Positions 10,880 to 24,900 of a stretch of 64,000 nt of DNA are shown here, in pieces; position 1 is the first letter of the stretch, and the number at the start of each line of letters is the position of its first letter. Made by a program: the position numbers and the translations under genes. The notes beneath the pieces are model-generated. The model made no database searches. It had not been told where the DNA came from and saw only the letters and a program-made list of their open reading frames with translations. The DNA is from Verticillium longisporum. Taxonomy: Eukaryota; Ascomycota; Sordariomycetes; Glomerellales; Plectosphaerellaceae. The stretch lies in NCBI GenBank assembly GCA_019188255.1, contig JAETXT010000001.1, positions 2,976,001 through 3,040,000 of the forward strand. The letters run 5' to 3'.

Positions 10880-12671
10880 ATGGATGCTGACTACCTCAAC
10901 ACCACCGGCGTGCCGTCTGGGCTGCCACAGGCATGGCCTTCCAGCACCCCTCAGTCACGAGACGTCTTGCCAGAGTTGATCGCAGGATGGGCAGCATGGC
11001 AATACGCTGTGACGCTTTTGCTCGGTATTATCGTCTATGATCAAGGTACTATGCAGCACAAATCACCAGGATGACCCATACTAACATCAGAACCACCAGT
11101 CATGTACATCAAGCGAAAAGGGTCAATCGCAGGTCCCCGGCTCAAGATCCCTCTCATGGGTCCCTTCATTCAGGCTCTTCATCCCAAATTCGAATCCTAC
11201 CTTGTTCAATGGGCCAGCGGACCTCTGAGTTGTGTTTCTGTCTTCCACAAGTGCGGACCACCCTCCACTAGACTGCCCTGTTAAGACATGTCCCGTCAGT
11301 GATGCTAACATGTATCTCTCTAGGTTTGTCGTTCTCGCCTCCGACAGAGACATCGCCCACAAGGTCTTCAAGACCCCCTCTCATGCTGAGCCCTGCATCG
11401 TGCCCATCGCCAAGGATATTCTCGGCCACAAGGCCTGGGTCTTCCTTCAAGGCACAACTCACGCCGAGTACCGCCGTGGGCTGAAGCCTCTCTTCACGAA
11501 CCAAGCCATCTCGACGTATCTCCCCGTGCAGGATCGGGTTCTCGACGTCTACTTTTCCAAGTTCATCTCCATGACGGAAGCGAACGGCGGACGCCCCGCC
11601 CCATTTATGGGCCTGTTCCGCGAGATCAACTGCGCACTATCGTGCCGCACCTTCTTTGGCGACTACATCTCCGACGACGCCGTCAAGAAGATTGCCGACG
11701 ACTTTTATCTCGTCACGGAGGCCCTTGAGCTCGTGAATGTTCCTCTGTCCATGTATGTTCCTTTTACCAAGACGTGGCTGGGTAAGCGCACCGCCGACGC
11801 CGTGCACGTCGAGTTTGCGAAATGTGCCGCCGCATGTAAAGCGAACATGGCTACGGGCGCGGCGCCGACCTGCATCGTCGATCAGTGGGTGCTGCACATG
11901 ATGGAGTCGGAGAAGTACCGCCAGAATGTTGCTGCCGGAGACACCGATGCCGAGAAGCCAAAGAATATGATCCGCGAGTTTACCAACGAGGAGATCAGCG
12001 AGACGCTCTTTACGTTCCTATTTGCGTCGCAGGACGCCTCGAGCAGTGCCACTACCTGGCTGTTCCAGGTTCTTGCGCAGAGGCCTGATGTGCTCGACCG
12101 ACTGCGCGAGGAGAACCTCAACGTCCGGGGCGGCGATCGGACAAAGTCGTTCGACCTGTCCATGTGGGAGAATATGACTTACACGCACGCCGTCATCAAG
12201 GAGCTTCTGCGCCACAGGCCGCCCGTCATCTTTGTGCCCTACCTCGCTACGAAGAACTTTCCAGTTACACCGAATTATACCGTGCCCAAGGGGTCGATGA
12301 TTGTGCCGTCGTGCTACCCGGCCCTGCACGACCCTAATGTCTATCCCCATCCGGACGTGTTTGATCCCGATCGGTGGATCACGGGCGACGCCGAGTCCAA
12401 GACGAAGAACTGGCTCGTTTTTGGGGCTGGGCCGCATGACTGTCTTGCCAGGCGATATGTGCCGCTGTCAATGGCGGGCATGATTGGCAAGGCGGCGCTG
12501 GAGCTCGACTGGAAACACCATGCTACAGAGCGGTCCGAGGAGATTCGGGTGTTTGCGACGCTGTTTCCCATGGTGAGTTCTGTTTATTCCGTCTCAACTG
12601 CAGTTGTCGTTTCTCTTTGCTAACCTGTAACGTAGGACGAGTGCCCATTGACATTCACGAGACGCCCGTAA
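10880..12671 (+). CDS. CYP61/ERG5-like cytochrome P450 (C-22 sterol desaturase family)
   Basis: Four exons (10880-11045, 11100-11250, 11324-12572, 12636-12671) give 533 aa, the usual ERG5 length. An N-terminal membrane anchor is followed by KGSIAGPRLKIPLMGPF, typical of CYP61. The I-helix region reads FASQDASSSATTW, the ExxR motif is ELLR, and the heme loop is FGAGPHDCLAR with Cys479. The last exon (DECPLTFTRRP) is the CYP61 C-terminus. By family the enzyme introduces the C-22 double bond into ergosterol precursors. The heme loop differs from what I recall as canonical ERG5 (GPHVCLGQ), and the gene pairs with a dedicated C6 regulator. I therefore read it as a diverged paralog, not the housekeeping copy; this is inference. 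Confidence 0.9.
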
Positions 12672-12888
12672 AGTACTTATGATACTCTGCTGGGATGGAA
12701 TGCTGTAACGATTACCGAATGACCTCCATACATATGTAGCGAAACAGAAGGTGAACCGAACCACTTTGTTTTGTTTGAAACAGTCATAATCATTACCCGG
12801 CTTTTTCGTCCGGTAGTCTATCTATGGTATCGCCAATGTCATCGTCTAGAGTCTAGATTTCGTCTCATGCCCTCCATATCACCCTCCA

Positions 12889-13902
12889 TCAAATAATAGC
12901 GTCCAGCCCTAACACGGCGTACCGCGTGGCATACAGACACCTGCCCTTGTCGCAGTTTGCATGGAATACCATCTGCCCGCCGTTTATAATGCTCGTCGCA
13001 CCACCAGGACTTTTAAGTCCATAATCCCCAGTCTGCAGCAACGGCCTCAACGACCTGATATACGGGCCCTCAACTCTGCGACTGACGGCGTAATTAATAT
13101 TATACTTATCCGAAGCGTAGCACCAACTGCTGAAGAAGAGCACATAGGTCCCATCCTCGAGCCTCACGATATCCGGCGCCTCGACGAGCGGACCATCGGC
13201 CTCGGTGCGGTCGAGGATCTGCACGGGGTTGCCAATCTTGGTGAACCCATCTGGCCCGACCTCCTGCAGCATGATGGGCGTCGACACGACGGGGTCCACC
13301 GAGTTGCCGCAGTCGCCGCCGTTGCCGTCGTGATTGCCGTCGACCTTGTACACGACGTACCTCCGACCCGTGCCGACGTCGTGGAAGCCCGCCGGGTCAA
13401 TGGCGCCGCCTTCGTCGAGGTGGCAGGCCCAGGGCTCGGGCATCGGCCGGTACGGCCCCGTCATGGTGTCCGCCAGCGCGACGCCGACGCAGTGTCGGCC
13501 CTCGGCGTCGGGCAGCTCGCCCGAGAAGTAGAGGATGTAGCTGTCGTTGCCCGTGCGCCGGACGTCGGGCGCCCACGTGTTGCGCCCGCTCGTCCAGCTG
13601 TGGTCGGGCATGGCGTCGCCGTCGAGGTGCGTCCACGGGCCGAGCGGGTCCGGCGCCACGGCGGCCTGGACGTTGCGGCCGCCCGAGTTTGTGGCGAAGG
13701 AGTACCACAGACCGTCGTCATCCTGGAGAATGCAGGGGTCTGGGAAATCCGTCTCGAGCTTGACGTCGCCCGTGCCGGTGGTTTCGTAGGCATAGAGCGG
13801 CTGAATGGGGATCTGGGTCTCAATGGGGGATGCCGCCGCGAGGGGGAGGATGGCCGCGAGGGCGGTGGCCGCCAGGAGGCCTTGTGCCCGTGATGGGATC
13901 AT
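12889..13902 (-). CDS. Secreted glycoside hydrolase family 43 enzyme
   Basis: A single exon of 337 aa. A signal peptide (to about residue 25, LAAASP) precedes a five-bladed beta-propeller-type sequence. The three GH43 catalytic acids are visible: the general base Asp55 in FPDPCI, the pKa-modulating Asp169 in GGAIDPAGF and the acid Glu241 in VEAPDI. GH43 enzymes act on arabinose- or xylose-containing plant polysaccharides (arabinofuranosidase, xylosidase or arabinanase); the exact substrate cannot be read from sequence. Its 3' end faces the P450 with only 217 bases between. A G-proximal pyrimidine tract lies at ~14054-14095 upstream. Most of the opposite strand is open too, but that frame is a codon-bias shadow. 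Confidence 0.92.
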   Translation of the reverse strand: MIPSRAQGLLAATALAAILPLAAASPIETQIPIQPLYAYETTGTGDVKLETDFPDPCILQDDDGLWYSFATNSGGRNVQAAVAPDPLGPWTHLDGDAMPDHSWTSGRNTWAPDVRRTGNDSYILYFSGELPDAEGRHCVGVALADTMTGPYRPMPEPWACHLDEGGAIDPAGFHDVGTGRRYVVYKVDGNHDGNGGDCGNSVDPVVSTPIMLQEVGPDGFTKIGNPVQILDRTEADGPLVEAPDIVRLEDGTYVLFFSSWCYASDKYNINYAVSRRVEGPYIRSLRPLLQTGDYGLKSPGGATSIINGGQMVFHANCDKGRCLYATRYAVLGLDAII

Positions 13903-15257
13903 AATGGAGATGAATCTATGAATGAATGAATCGGCGACTTAGACTTTTGATAGTCGAGATCTGCGGCGCATACATCTCGGGGGACAGCTACATCCAGCTG
14001 GGCCGTCTCACGCCTTTGTATTCCCCCCTTGCCTAATCCAGGCAAATAGCGTTTACACTCTCTCTCCCCCCTCTCCCCTCTCCCCCCTTTATTGCTCTGC
14101 CGCCGAGGGCTGGACTGACGCAAGTCTGCATCCCTAGCTTCTGCTCCCGACCGGCCGCGCAAAGCATGACAGTCACGGCGAGGTCATCAAGTCCCGCATC
14201 ATGCTCCACGCGCCGCCCGCGGGTCGGGGGTTGAAAAAAAGGGGGTCTGAAGGGATGTCATCGAAAAGAAAAACCTCCGAGCCAGCCTTCCCCAGCGGGC
14301 CAACGTACCAACCGCCAACCAACCCCGGGCAATACCTCAGCCCTTTTATCGGCACCACGGACGACCTAGGACGAATCATCACGTTTCGGCATGGCGCGTC
14401 CCGACCGGGACCTTCCTGGTGCGACACGGAAAAAAAGGGGGGGGACAACTGCCAACGACCTTGACAGCTGGATGTGCATCAGACGAACGAACAACACATC
14501 CTGAACACGTCTCCATGACGTGGGAAACTGTGGGCTCTATCTGCCTCTGAGATCCTTGTTGAGAAACACATTTTGTGGTACCAGCGAAAAGGAAAACAAG
14601 ATGATGAGTCTCGAAGCAGGTTTGAGCGGGCCTTAGGGCGTCGATTGTTGGGCTCGGCTCACCAAAGTGTTCGGTCATCACCGGGTAGATGGGCGAGAGA
14701 AAGATCTCGATGAGACCCTGAGGCTAAAATGCTCCCTGGGGATGGAAATGGAGATGGCGTGGATGAGATCTGCGGTCGGCATCTGAGACCAGACGGAAGC
14801 CAAGGACCGCATGAACGTCATTGCTCCGCCCACTGGCTAACGTCAAGCGGTCGGGTCGTGGCCTGTCCATTCGCATTGGGCATCTGGAATTGCATGTTTC
14901 GCAATGCTCCGGGCCCGACGATAGAGGTGCATCTGCCTCGCGGCGCATGCTCCAGCACATGCAGCAATGCACCGGCAGAGACGGGGGCGGTACGCTGCTT
15001 CAAAGCACGCTTCGTCACGCGCCCGCGCCTTCAGTCATGACCACAGGTTTTGCTAACCAAACACTGCATTGTTCTCATATCGCCATCTACTCCGATCCAG
15101 ACAACAAAGACAATGTTCACAAATTCATCCAAACGCCTAATGCCCAAGCCATTTTAGTGGTACAACGGCCTTGCCACCCAACGGCCGATGCAACGGGGAA
15201 AGTGGTATCGCGCCAAACCGCCGTGTCCATCAACGTGTCGGCTCAGAGAGACTCGAC
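13903..15257. other. Intergenic upstream of GH43 and downstream of CBF5
   Basis: No supported gene. There is a CT-rich tract at ~14054-14095, and short G- and A-runs near 14235 and 14435. Small ORFs here lack splice continuity or any recognisable motif. Confidence 0.55.
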
Positions 15258-17355
<2,098 letters not shown>

Positions 17356-18805
17356 GTTTCGGGCCTCGGTCGTGCCTTCTTTCTTCGCGACTTCCTATCT
17401 GCAACGGGCAATTGACCTCGTGGGGGCGAGTGTCTGGTCGAGCAGTGGGTGGTCGGGCGTCGCGACTGGTTCTTGCTGGTCGAGCTTTGTTGGCAGTTCC
17501 TCTGGGCTGGCGGGTCGAAGCTTCCAATTTTTTTTCTTCGACTTTGCTGTGGGGGGAGCTGCGACCGGCAAAGGCGTCTCTGATTGGATGGCGGGTTGCA
17601 ACAGCCACAGCAATGGCGTGGTCAGCCACATTTACGCTTCGGTCGCCTTATCAGGGATCCTTATCAGTTAGTCGCTTGCTCTTTTCCAGCATCTGGTCCT
17701 GGTCCGAGGAAAAGATCGTGGGCTTGGCGATGCCAGAAGGCCTACATACTTAGTAGTCTACCCTATCACTTTTCACAAATGCGTGTTTGATCAACTTCTT
17801 CGCTTAGAATATGAATCTCTTCCATCTAAACTTCTCTCTCTTCAACGTATGTTGAATTAGCAAGAGAGAGCCCATGGCAGCGACAATATGACATCAAGAA
17901 CCTAGTTGACTCTGATGCCGCTGACCGAATTGGTCTTTTTGGATGTCTATCCGCTTCACGGTGCGAGATTATAGGGGCGCTATCATCATGTTGGCGCTTC
18001 CTGCATTCTAGCTTCGTGGATAGGTATGCAAAACGTGCAGGCATCTAACATAATTTGGTGGCCAAAGAGTAGCCCGTTTAATGGGTCCTGGACAAGGCAA
18101 GATGTTCAACAATACCGCAAAGTCACGCACACCGAAAACAAATGTTTTGGAAATGCCCTCTATCCTCATATTATCCGTTAGGCACGTTTAGCACTATACA
18201 AACACCTTACGGCGGGTGCCACGCCAGGTCGGCCTGGGAGACTTACCCTCTACTGCGAAAAGGGGGCTCAATATACTAGATGAGCACACCAAGAAGAGCC
18301 TAACTGGAGAGCTGAATAAGGTGGTCAGACACCAAGTCACCATTTAGGCGCCGATGACATGCAAGTGTTCATTTCCACCCGAGGCGGCGGTCTCCCACAA
18401 ACTGTAATTGTGATGGTTCATCGTCAGAGAATCTATCAGGCGCATCGTCGCTGGCGGCGAATTCAAGGGTTCTTTCCATGGCCTAGCAAGCGTACCTTTG
18501 ACTCTTCACGCCACTATCACATACACCGAACCGCCAGTCAAATTGTCGGCACTTGTTGCCGCCCTTTCGATGATAGCTCTCCGGGCTGGGATGTCACTCA
18601 CAACTTGATTAATCGACCGGCTATGTCGACCTCACTTGCCTCACTCACGGGCTTGCAGATTGTATAACGATTTCAAATCGACATTAATAAAATTCACGGT
18701 CTACAAACCGAGGTTCCCTGTGTTTGACCGTTTGATGAGCAAGTGGTATAAGACTCCAGACTCCCCCGACCCCGACCCCACCATTAAAGTTGTACACGAC
18801 CGGCG
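17356..18805. other. Intergenic: CBF5 promoter and 3' flank of paralog b
   Basis: No supported gene. From ~17740 to 18750 the sequence looks AT-richer than its surroundings and has no long open frame. It could be an old mutated repeat, but I recognise no transposon domain or terminal repeat. Confidence 0.5.
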
Positions 18806-20264
18806 CTACCACACATAAGCTTTCCTCGGGTCGTCCTGCGGGGAGTCGTGGTAATCAGCCGGGTTGTACTGAGCATAGACCGGCCTCTCCGGCTGGTGGA
18901 TCGGCTGTACGTCCAGCGCGGGTGCCAGATGCTGCCCGTAGTTTCCATCAACCTCTCGTAGCTCATATGATTCCTCCCCCACAGCCTTGCCCTTCGTATC
19001 CTGCTGCCACACGGGCGAAGGCTCAGGCCCGCCTAGAGCAATCCCGACCTCCTGCGGCGCTGTCCTCATCTGAGGTTTGTCGGCGGGCCACGGCATGTTG
19101 CGCCCGTCTACTGCCGTGTCTGGACTGTTGTACTGTGACGAGTACGGCGAGAAGTATCTCGTCTGAAACTTCTCGGTGCTCACGCTCTGAGGCGAGTTGT
19201 CCCAGTCCCGGAGCGGCTTCTGGCTTTGTGGTGTGTCGTCCCAGCCTCGAAAGGGGTGCTGGCTCGACGGGCTTTCAAAGTATTCGCCCCGGGTGGTGTT
19301 GATGGGTGTAGGCCACGCCGCCATGGCTTTCTTGACCTTCTCATCGTAAGACCTGAGGAACGTCCGGCGTTTCCTGCGGCCGTTGCAGATGATGCAGAAT
19401 CCGACGGCGACCAGGATCAGGAGCAGCGCTCCAAACGCAATGCCTACTCGGGCATCGAGGCTCAGAGGGCCCGGGTAGTAATTGGGAATGTTGGTGGCGA
19501 TCGGTGTCGGGTCGGTAATATTGACAACAGACGTTATGAATGGTGGGCTGTCAATCGAGACACGCGTTCCATTGATGGGCATCTGCTCGCATCCGGCCTG
19601 CAATACTGTCATGACTGGGGCATATTAGCTTTGTCCCTTCCCGAGACCTTTTCCAAGACTTACAATTGGCGAGGAAGTGGTTGCTACCAGCACGGAGACA
19701 TGAAGCGCATCGAGGCAGCTGATCGTGAATCCAGGTAGAGCAGTACCCGTACGCCGTGCCGTTAGGCTCAAGCTCGTTGTACGTAACTGCACGTTGCAAT
19801 GGCTCGCAGGCAGTGCTAGTCTTGGGTCAGCATTGGCAGAGGCTGAGAGCACGAACGCGAAAGGACATACCTGGTCAAGCAGGGGCTTGATCCGACATCC
19901 TCGTTTTCTGGGTAGCCGAAAAGGCAGTATGACACGGCATACCGAAGGTTGTCTAGGAGCGACGGTCAGATTAGGGATCCCAAGCTTCCTCAAATCCAGT
20001 CGTAAACTCACAAAGAGCCCATTGCGTATCGGTCTCGTCCCCGTCAATATAGCCACTGGCGAGCTGACAGGTTGTACACCGTTCAAAGACACCGCCTTCG
20101 GCACTTGTGTCGTAGTCCTCCTCCTTGCACACCAGCTCATCTGAGCTGGTAGAGCCGAGAACATTGCCACAGAGAGTCTGGCAAGGTGACCCGGCCACGG
20201 CCTTGAGAGCAGACGCACGGCTAAGCCATAGCCCAAGCCAAAAGGCGCTGACAGCAAAGCGCAT
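18806..20264 (-). CDS. 12-Cys type I membrane protein, paralog b
   Basis: Four exons (20264-20012, 19952-19871, 19815-19664, 19614-18806) give 431 aa. It has a signal peptide (MRFAVSAFWLGLWLSRASA) and the same 12-cysteine ectodomain as paralogs a and c, with YNLRYAVSYC, TACEPLQ and LQAGCEQ. One membrane helix (~218-239) with internal CIIC is followed by GRRKRR and a Ser/Pro/Gln-rich cytosolic tail. Two introns match those of a and c exactly in position and phase. A third, at 19816-19870, is private to b and splits the CLTSTAC stretch. Type I topology is inferred. No enzymatic motif is seen, and function is unknown. Confidence 0.85.
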
Positions 20265-21962
20265 GTTGGAGGTTTTGCGTCAGCCGACTACTGGATAAGA
20301 GATCCGGTCAGTGGTTCGAAGTGAGGAAATATTCCAGTCGAAGTGCCAGGCGCTCGTCTTCGTCTCACATGCCGACGGGGAGCGCGATGGTATGTCCTCG
20401 AGCGGAACTTTCTGGTGAGTGTGCGAAGCGAAGCAATGGGACGGACGATAAAGCTGGCGAGGAACGTTCACGATCTTGAGCTGGAACTTGCGGAAGCACG
20501 AGTGGCAGTTCTCATATGTGCGACATGAAGTGAGAAGCGGGGATCGCTGCGATCACGCCGTGGAGGTGTGACAGGGTGACGAGAAGCGCTGTGATCGCTG
20601 CAGGTTGGAAGGAAAGCCGCATGGCGTTGCAGCGTGTTGGTGCACAGGGTGGGCAGCTCATCACACGGTCCTGGTTGCCTCTTGGTACCGTAGCCCGCCA
20701 GCCGCCCGTTCGGCGAGTGAAGCCCTGCCCAGCCAGAGCCTGTCTGCCCGTCCATCAGCGGCCCGCTAGCCCTCAGCTGTGCTCTGTGCTCTGTGCTTTC
20801 GCCTGCCCTTGCCGGTTGTGTACTCAACCAAAGATGACAGAGAGGTGAAGAGGAGGAGGTGAGGGGGTTGGGGGTGATTGGGCGATGGGTATCTTCGATG
20901 GCCCCGAGCTCTGATCCTTGACTCGGGGGCCATGTTGCCGCCGTGCTGTATCCACACGAGCAAACAAGCCGCCAATGATAACAAGAAACCCGTTCACCTG
21001 CGCGTGCTACATGCAAGGGCTCTGCTCCAGTTCACACACGACTGGCAAATAGGATCGCGAGAAACGTCCCCGACTTCATGATTCGCTTGTCGACTGCCTG
21101 GCACTTGAACAAGTGGCGGGCAATATGAACATGATGATTACAGGGAATGTGACTTTGGCCGGTTGTCCAGGCCGCACATCACACACACCGTCCACTAGCA
21201 TTGCTCTTCACCCCATCTTCAATTCCCCTTCGCTGTCCGAATCGGGTGGTGACCCCTACCAGTTACTTGCCCCCTTCACGGAACTTGCCTGAAGTGTGGA
21301 AAACGTGTTGGTCCATCGACTCTTGACGATTCAATCGCGTAGCCTGCCCTGACTACCGCTGAGGTGCCGCTTCACTTTTCACCGGAACACTGCAGCCTGC
21401 CACACCTCTCATCCCGAACTTGGGGGCGGGCGGTGCGCCTCGGTATGATGAGTGTTGGCCAATTTCGTGATCACCTTGAACTTGCCAGTGTTTCACGGTT
21501 TAGGTATCTTGGTAAGGGCAAGGGGGTGGGAGCACGAGACTAGCATAGCGATTTGCCAGCTTTGGACAGGTCTCTTTGAAGATCTCGACGCCACTTCTGT
21601 ATCGTTGTTGGATTATTCACTAGCCTAGTACATACATGTCCTCGTGAGCGAGCAACTGCCATGCTGGCCAAGACCTCTAACTCCGCTATGCTGAACAGGG
21701 ATGAGGAACGGATATCAATCGTTGGGGTGATCAGGTCATAAGTGAACGGGAAAACAAAACCAAAATGGACATGTCATAACGCAAGTCAACAAGCCCGCTG
21801 CTCCTCCCGAGCAGCAATCCGTCAAACACCGAGTTCGCCCTGTCTTTTGGCTACCTTTGCCTACCGTAAACTCCTTGTATGTGTGTCATGTCTTCTTCCG
21901 TGTTCTAGACGGCCACGCCGTTGGGGGCTGTGGCCATTCTCAAAATATCCTGTTCTACAGCA
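20265..21962. other. Intergenic between paralog b and NTA1
   Basis: About 1.7 kb forms the promoter side of paralog b and the 3' side of NTA1. ORFs of up to 182 codons exist but show no splice-linked homology or motif. Confidence 0.55.
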
Positions 21963-24900
21963 TCAGGGAAACCCCTTGGATTCTGGACTTGGATGTCGTA
22001 TGGCTTCGTCCTCGAATAACGCTTCTGTGTCGTTGACGAACACTTCTGCTTTCGGTGTTCGAGTCTCAAAAGATGGAGTCGACGGCGAGCGGCCAGGAGT
22101 TGAAACTGTGTCAACAGTCTCGGCTAGTGAACCAGAGTCACTACAGGCAACACCGTCCGGCGTGGTTTGAGAACCCTGACTCGCGGTGCGCTCAATATCA
22201 TTTGTAAGAGGCAGAGGCGAATTCCCTGCGATGGTGGCTTCGGAACCGGGGGACGAGTCCTGTCCAGCGGCAGCATCTGTGGCAGAGCCAGGGCTGCTTG
22301 ACACTTGTGCACCGTGGACAGGGCAGTTGGGGCAAACAACAGATTCGACAGCTTCAAAGTCTTGCATGGCGGGGGCAGGAGGGCTACCGGATCCGCTCGA
22401 CGACCCAGACGCCCGCCGCTCGTATTCTTGTTGCAGCTCTGAGCGCGCTCGATCGAGGGAGAAAGCTTGGTCGTCAGAAGATGAGGCAACGGGGAAAACG
22501 CAACACCTCTGGATGTAGACCGAGGCTGGGGGCGCATCTTTGTCCTGTCCATGGCAGTCGGCGTCCTGGATCGTTCACGCACCCTCGAGAAATGTGGTTC
22601 CCTTTCCTCGGATGTCGATGCAGATCTGGAACGATGGCCCATGCGGGACATCGGCCTCGGTGAGTTTTGCACTCCTGGGCGCGCAAGACTGGACTGAGGA
22701 CGTGCCATCTCAGTGCCAAAAATGCTGGGGCTTGCCCCAATCAAGATGGATGCAGCGGCTTCGGTGGGACGGCTTCGGCTACAGTTGCGTGACTTGGGCG
22801 AGCTGGGCCTGTCGGGAATGGGAGACTGTGTCTCTTCATTACGGAACCGATTGGCCGATTCTGCTCGCTGCGATATGCCATCCAAATGCTGCGATACCGC
22901 CGCTGCCATATCGCGGTGAGCCAGGCTTGAATCCGAACGTTCATGATTTCTGTTGCGGCTGGCATTTCGTGACTTTGGGGATGAAGGACGCGAAGGATGG
23001 TTGTCTTGTCCGCTGTGGTCATCCGTTGCAGTTGTAGGACCCTGGCTCATCGGGGGAGATCTGCTAGAGCTCCTTTCTCGTGATTTAAGCTTATTCGAAT
23101 AGCGCTCATCTTTCCTAGATGTGCGCGTAGTACTGCTCGATCGCATCGTGTTCGAGCTATGCGTCCGCTTCACCGGTTCAGGTTGCGGTGTTGGAGCATT
23201 AAAGGCTTTGGGGGTCCTCCTTCCCACGGGGGACGGCGCAAACGGTGGCCAATCGTAAGGATCAACCGGTGTATGTAAAGCAGCGGCGATGAGGGCTCTA
23301 ATCGAAGGGGACGAGGGCCGTCTGAGATGGCGACTGGCTATCGGCGACATGTCGTCAAAGGGAGTGATGGGACTGAACGAGTCCTCTGTGTGGGTAATTG
23401 TGACCTCGCCCCCGTAAATCTGCATGTCCGGGATTGGTCTGGGGTATCCGCTTAGGGGTAGACCACTGTCGGGATAGGGAGTGCTTTCTGCTGGGGGCCT
23501 CTCATTCGACCTGATTGATTGGTTTGAGCGAATAGACTGGACCGACTGGACCGACCGAACTGAATGTGTGGACTGCGTACTCATAGGTTGCGGGCTATTG
23601 GCTTCCGCCCAACTGCCAAATGGCGGCGACTGCGGAATGATTAATTTAGGCCGGACAGCCTGTGGAGTGGGACTCGGTGCAGTTGGTGTTGGTATATCAT
23701 GAGAACCAGTGGATTTGGCTGATGTTGCTGATGTGGCCGAAACTGGCTCTCGGCGTTGGGGGTGCTGAGGGATTTGAATCTGCGGGCTCGGTCTCGTGCG
23801 TTTCGAAGATGTCGCCGTCGTGTTGTTCATGGCATTGCCGATGGCGGCTTGCGAAGTGGGGGGTTTGGTTGACGATAATGGCTCCTTCGAATGCTCGCCC
23901 TTTGGCGAAGATTGCGTCTCTTGGGAGTTTGATGGCGGCTTTTGTCCCGGCGCTGGCGATTGTGACATCCTCTGTAGTTCGCCTTGTGCCGGTTCTGAAC
24001 TGTCGGCATCCGGGCGGTACAGGAGCTTGGCGTACGGAGGATTGTCCGTGTCGACAACGAGAAGCTCCTTTTCTCCTCGACCAAGCAGGCCATAGACCTT
24101 GACCTCGCCATCATGAATCCCAACAACTGCACTCGTCCCGGCGTAGACAGCTTCGTCTTCAGTGCCTGTACGGTTGCAGAACACAACAATGATCTCCTCA
24201 TCATTCTCAGCCCTGATGAGGGGCTCCAAGCGGGTGACCCAGTAGGTCAAGGTCTCCATGTCAGGCTCGTTAGGCATACGACTGAACATCCTGCTATCCT
24301 CGCGTGTCATCCAGGCCATGGAGACAATGACGAAGTTGGAGGAGTACTCGAGAACGTGAAAGGCAAACTCAAAGGCGTGCCAAGGTGCTTGAAACTTATG
24401 GGGGCTAAAGGGGGTTAATTCAGGACAGAGATGGCGGGGAGAAAGAAGAAAACTCACTTCAGGTCCATACCTGCAAACAAGGAGTGTTAGTCGACTGTCT
24501 TCGCCAGGAGATGTCCACGCAAGAGATACTCACAGATGCCCATCGACGTGTGGCCAAGGCCCGGGATGTATCCTTCGAAAAACCCAGTATCACCTTCCAG
24601 CGCCCATGTCTCATCGGTGTAATACAAGAAACTTTTCCGATAATTTGCAACCGTCTCGCCGTCTCCATTAACAATGATTGCCGAGTTGTAATACTCAGGG
24701 CCGGTTGGCCACTTGGGTGAAGGGTCGACTTTCTCCGGGTATCCAGCAGCGACGATACAGTTATACTTCAGCGCGGTGGTGCGAGCCCATAATGCCGTGA
24801 TTCCAGAGCCGGATGGTTCGAGATATGGTGCGATGTGTTCTAAGGACTTGAAGTTGTAGCCTGTGGGGATTGTCAGTCACGTCCCTACGCACATGTGCTG

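Noticed and set aside
12961..13893. 310-codon plus-strand frame over GH43
   Set aside because: It mirrors GH43, whose signal peptide and three catalytic acids are on the minus strand.
17740..18750. Transposon remnant in the AT-richer stretch
   Set aside because: No terminal repeats, target duplication or transposase motif could be seen.
20468..21016. 182-codon minus-strand frame
   Set aside because: No motif, splice continuity or ATG context; treated as intergenic.
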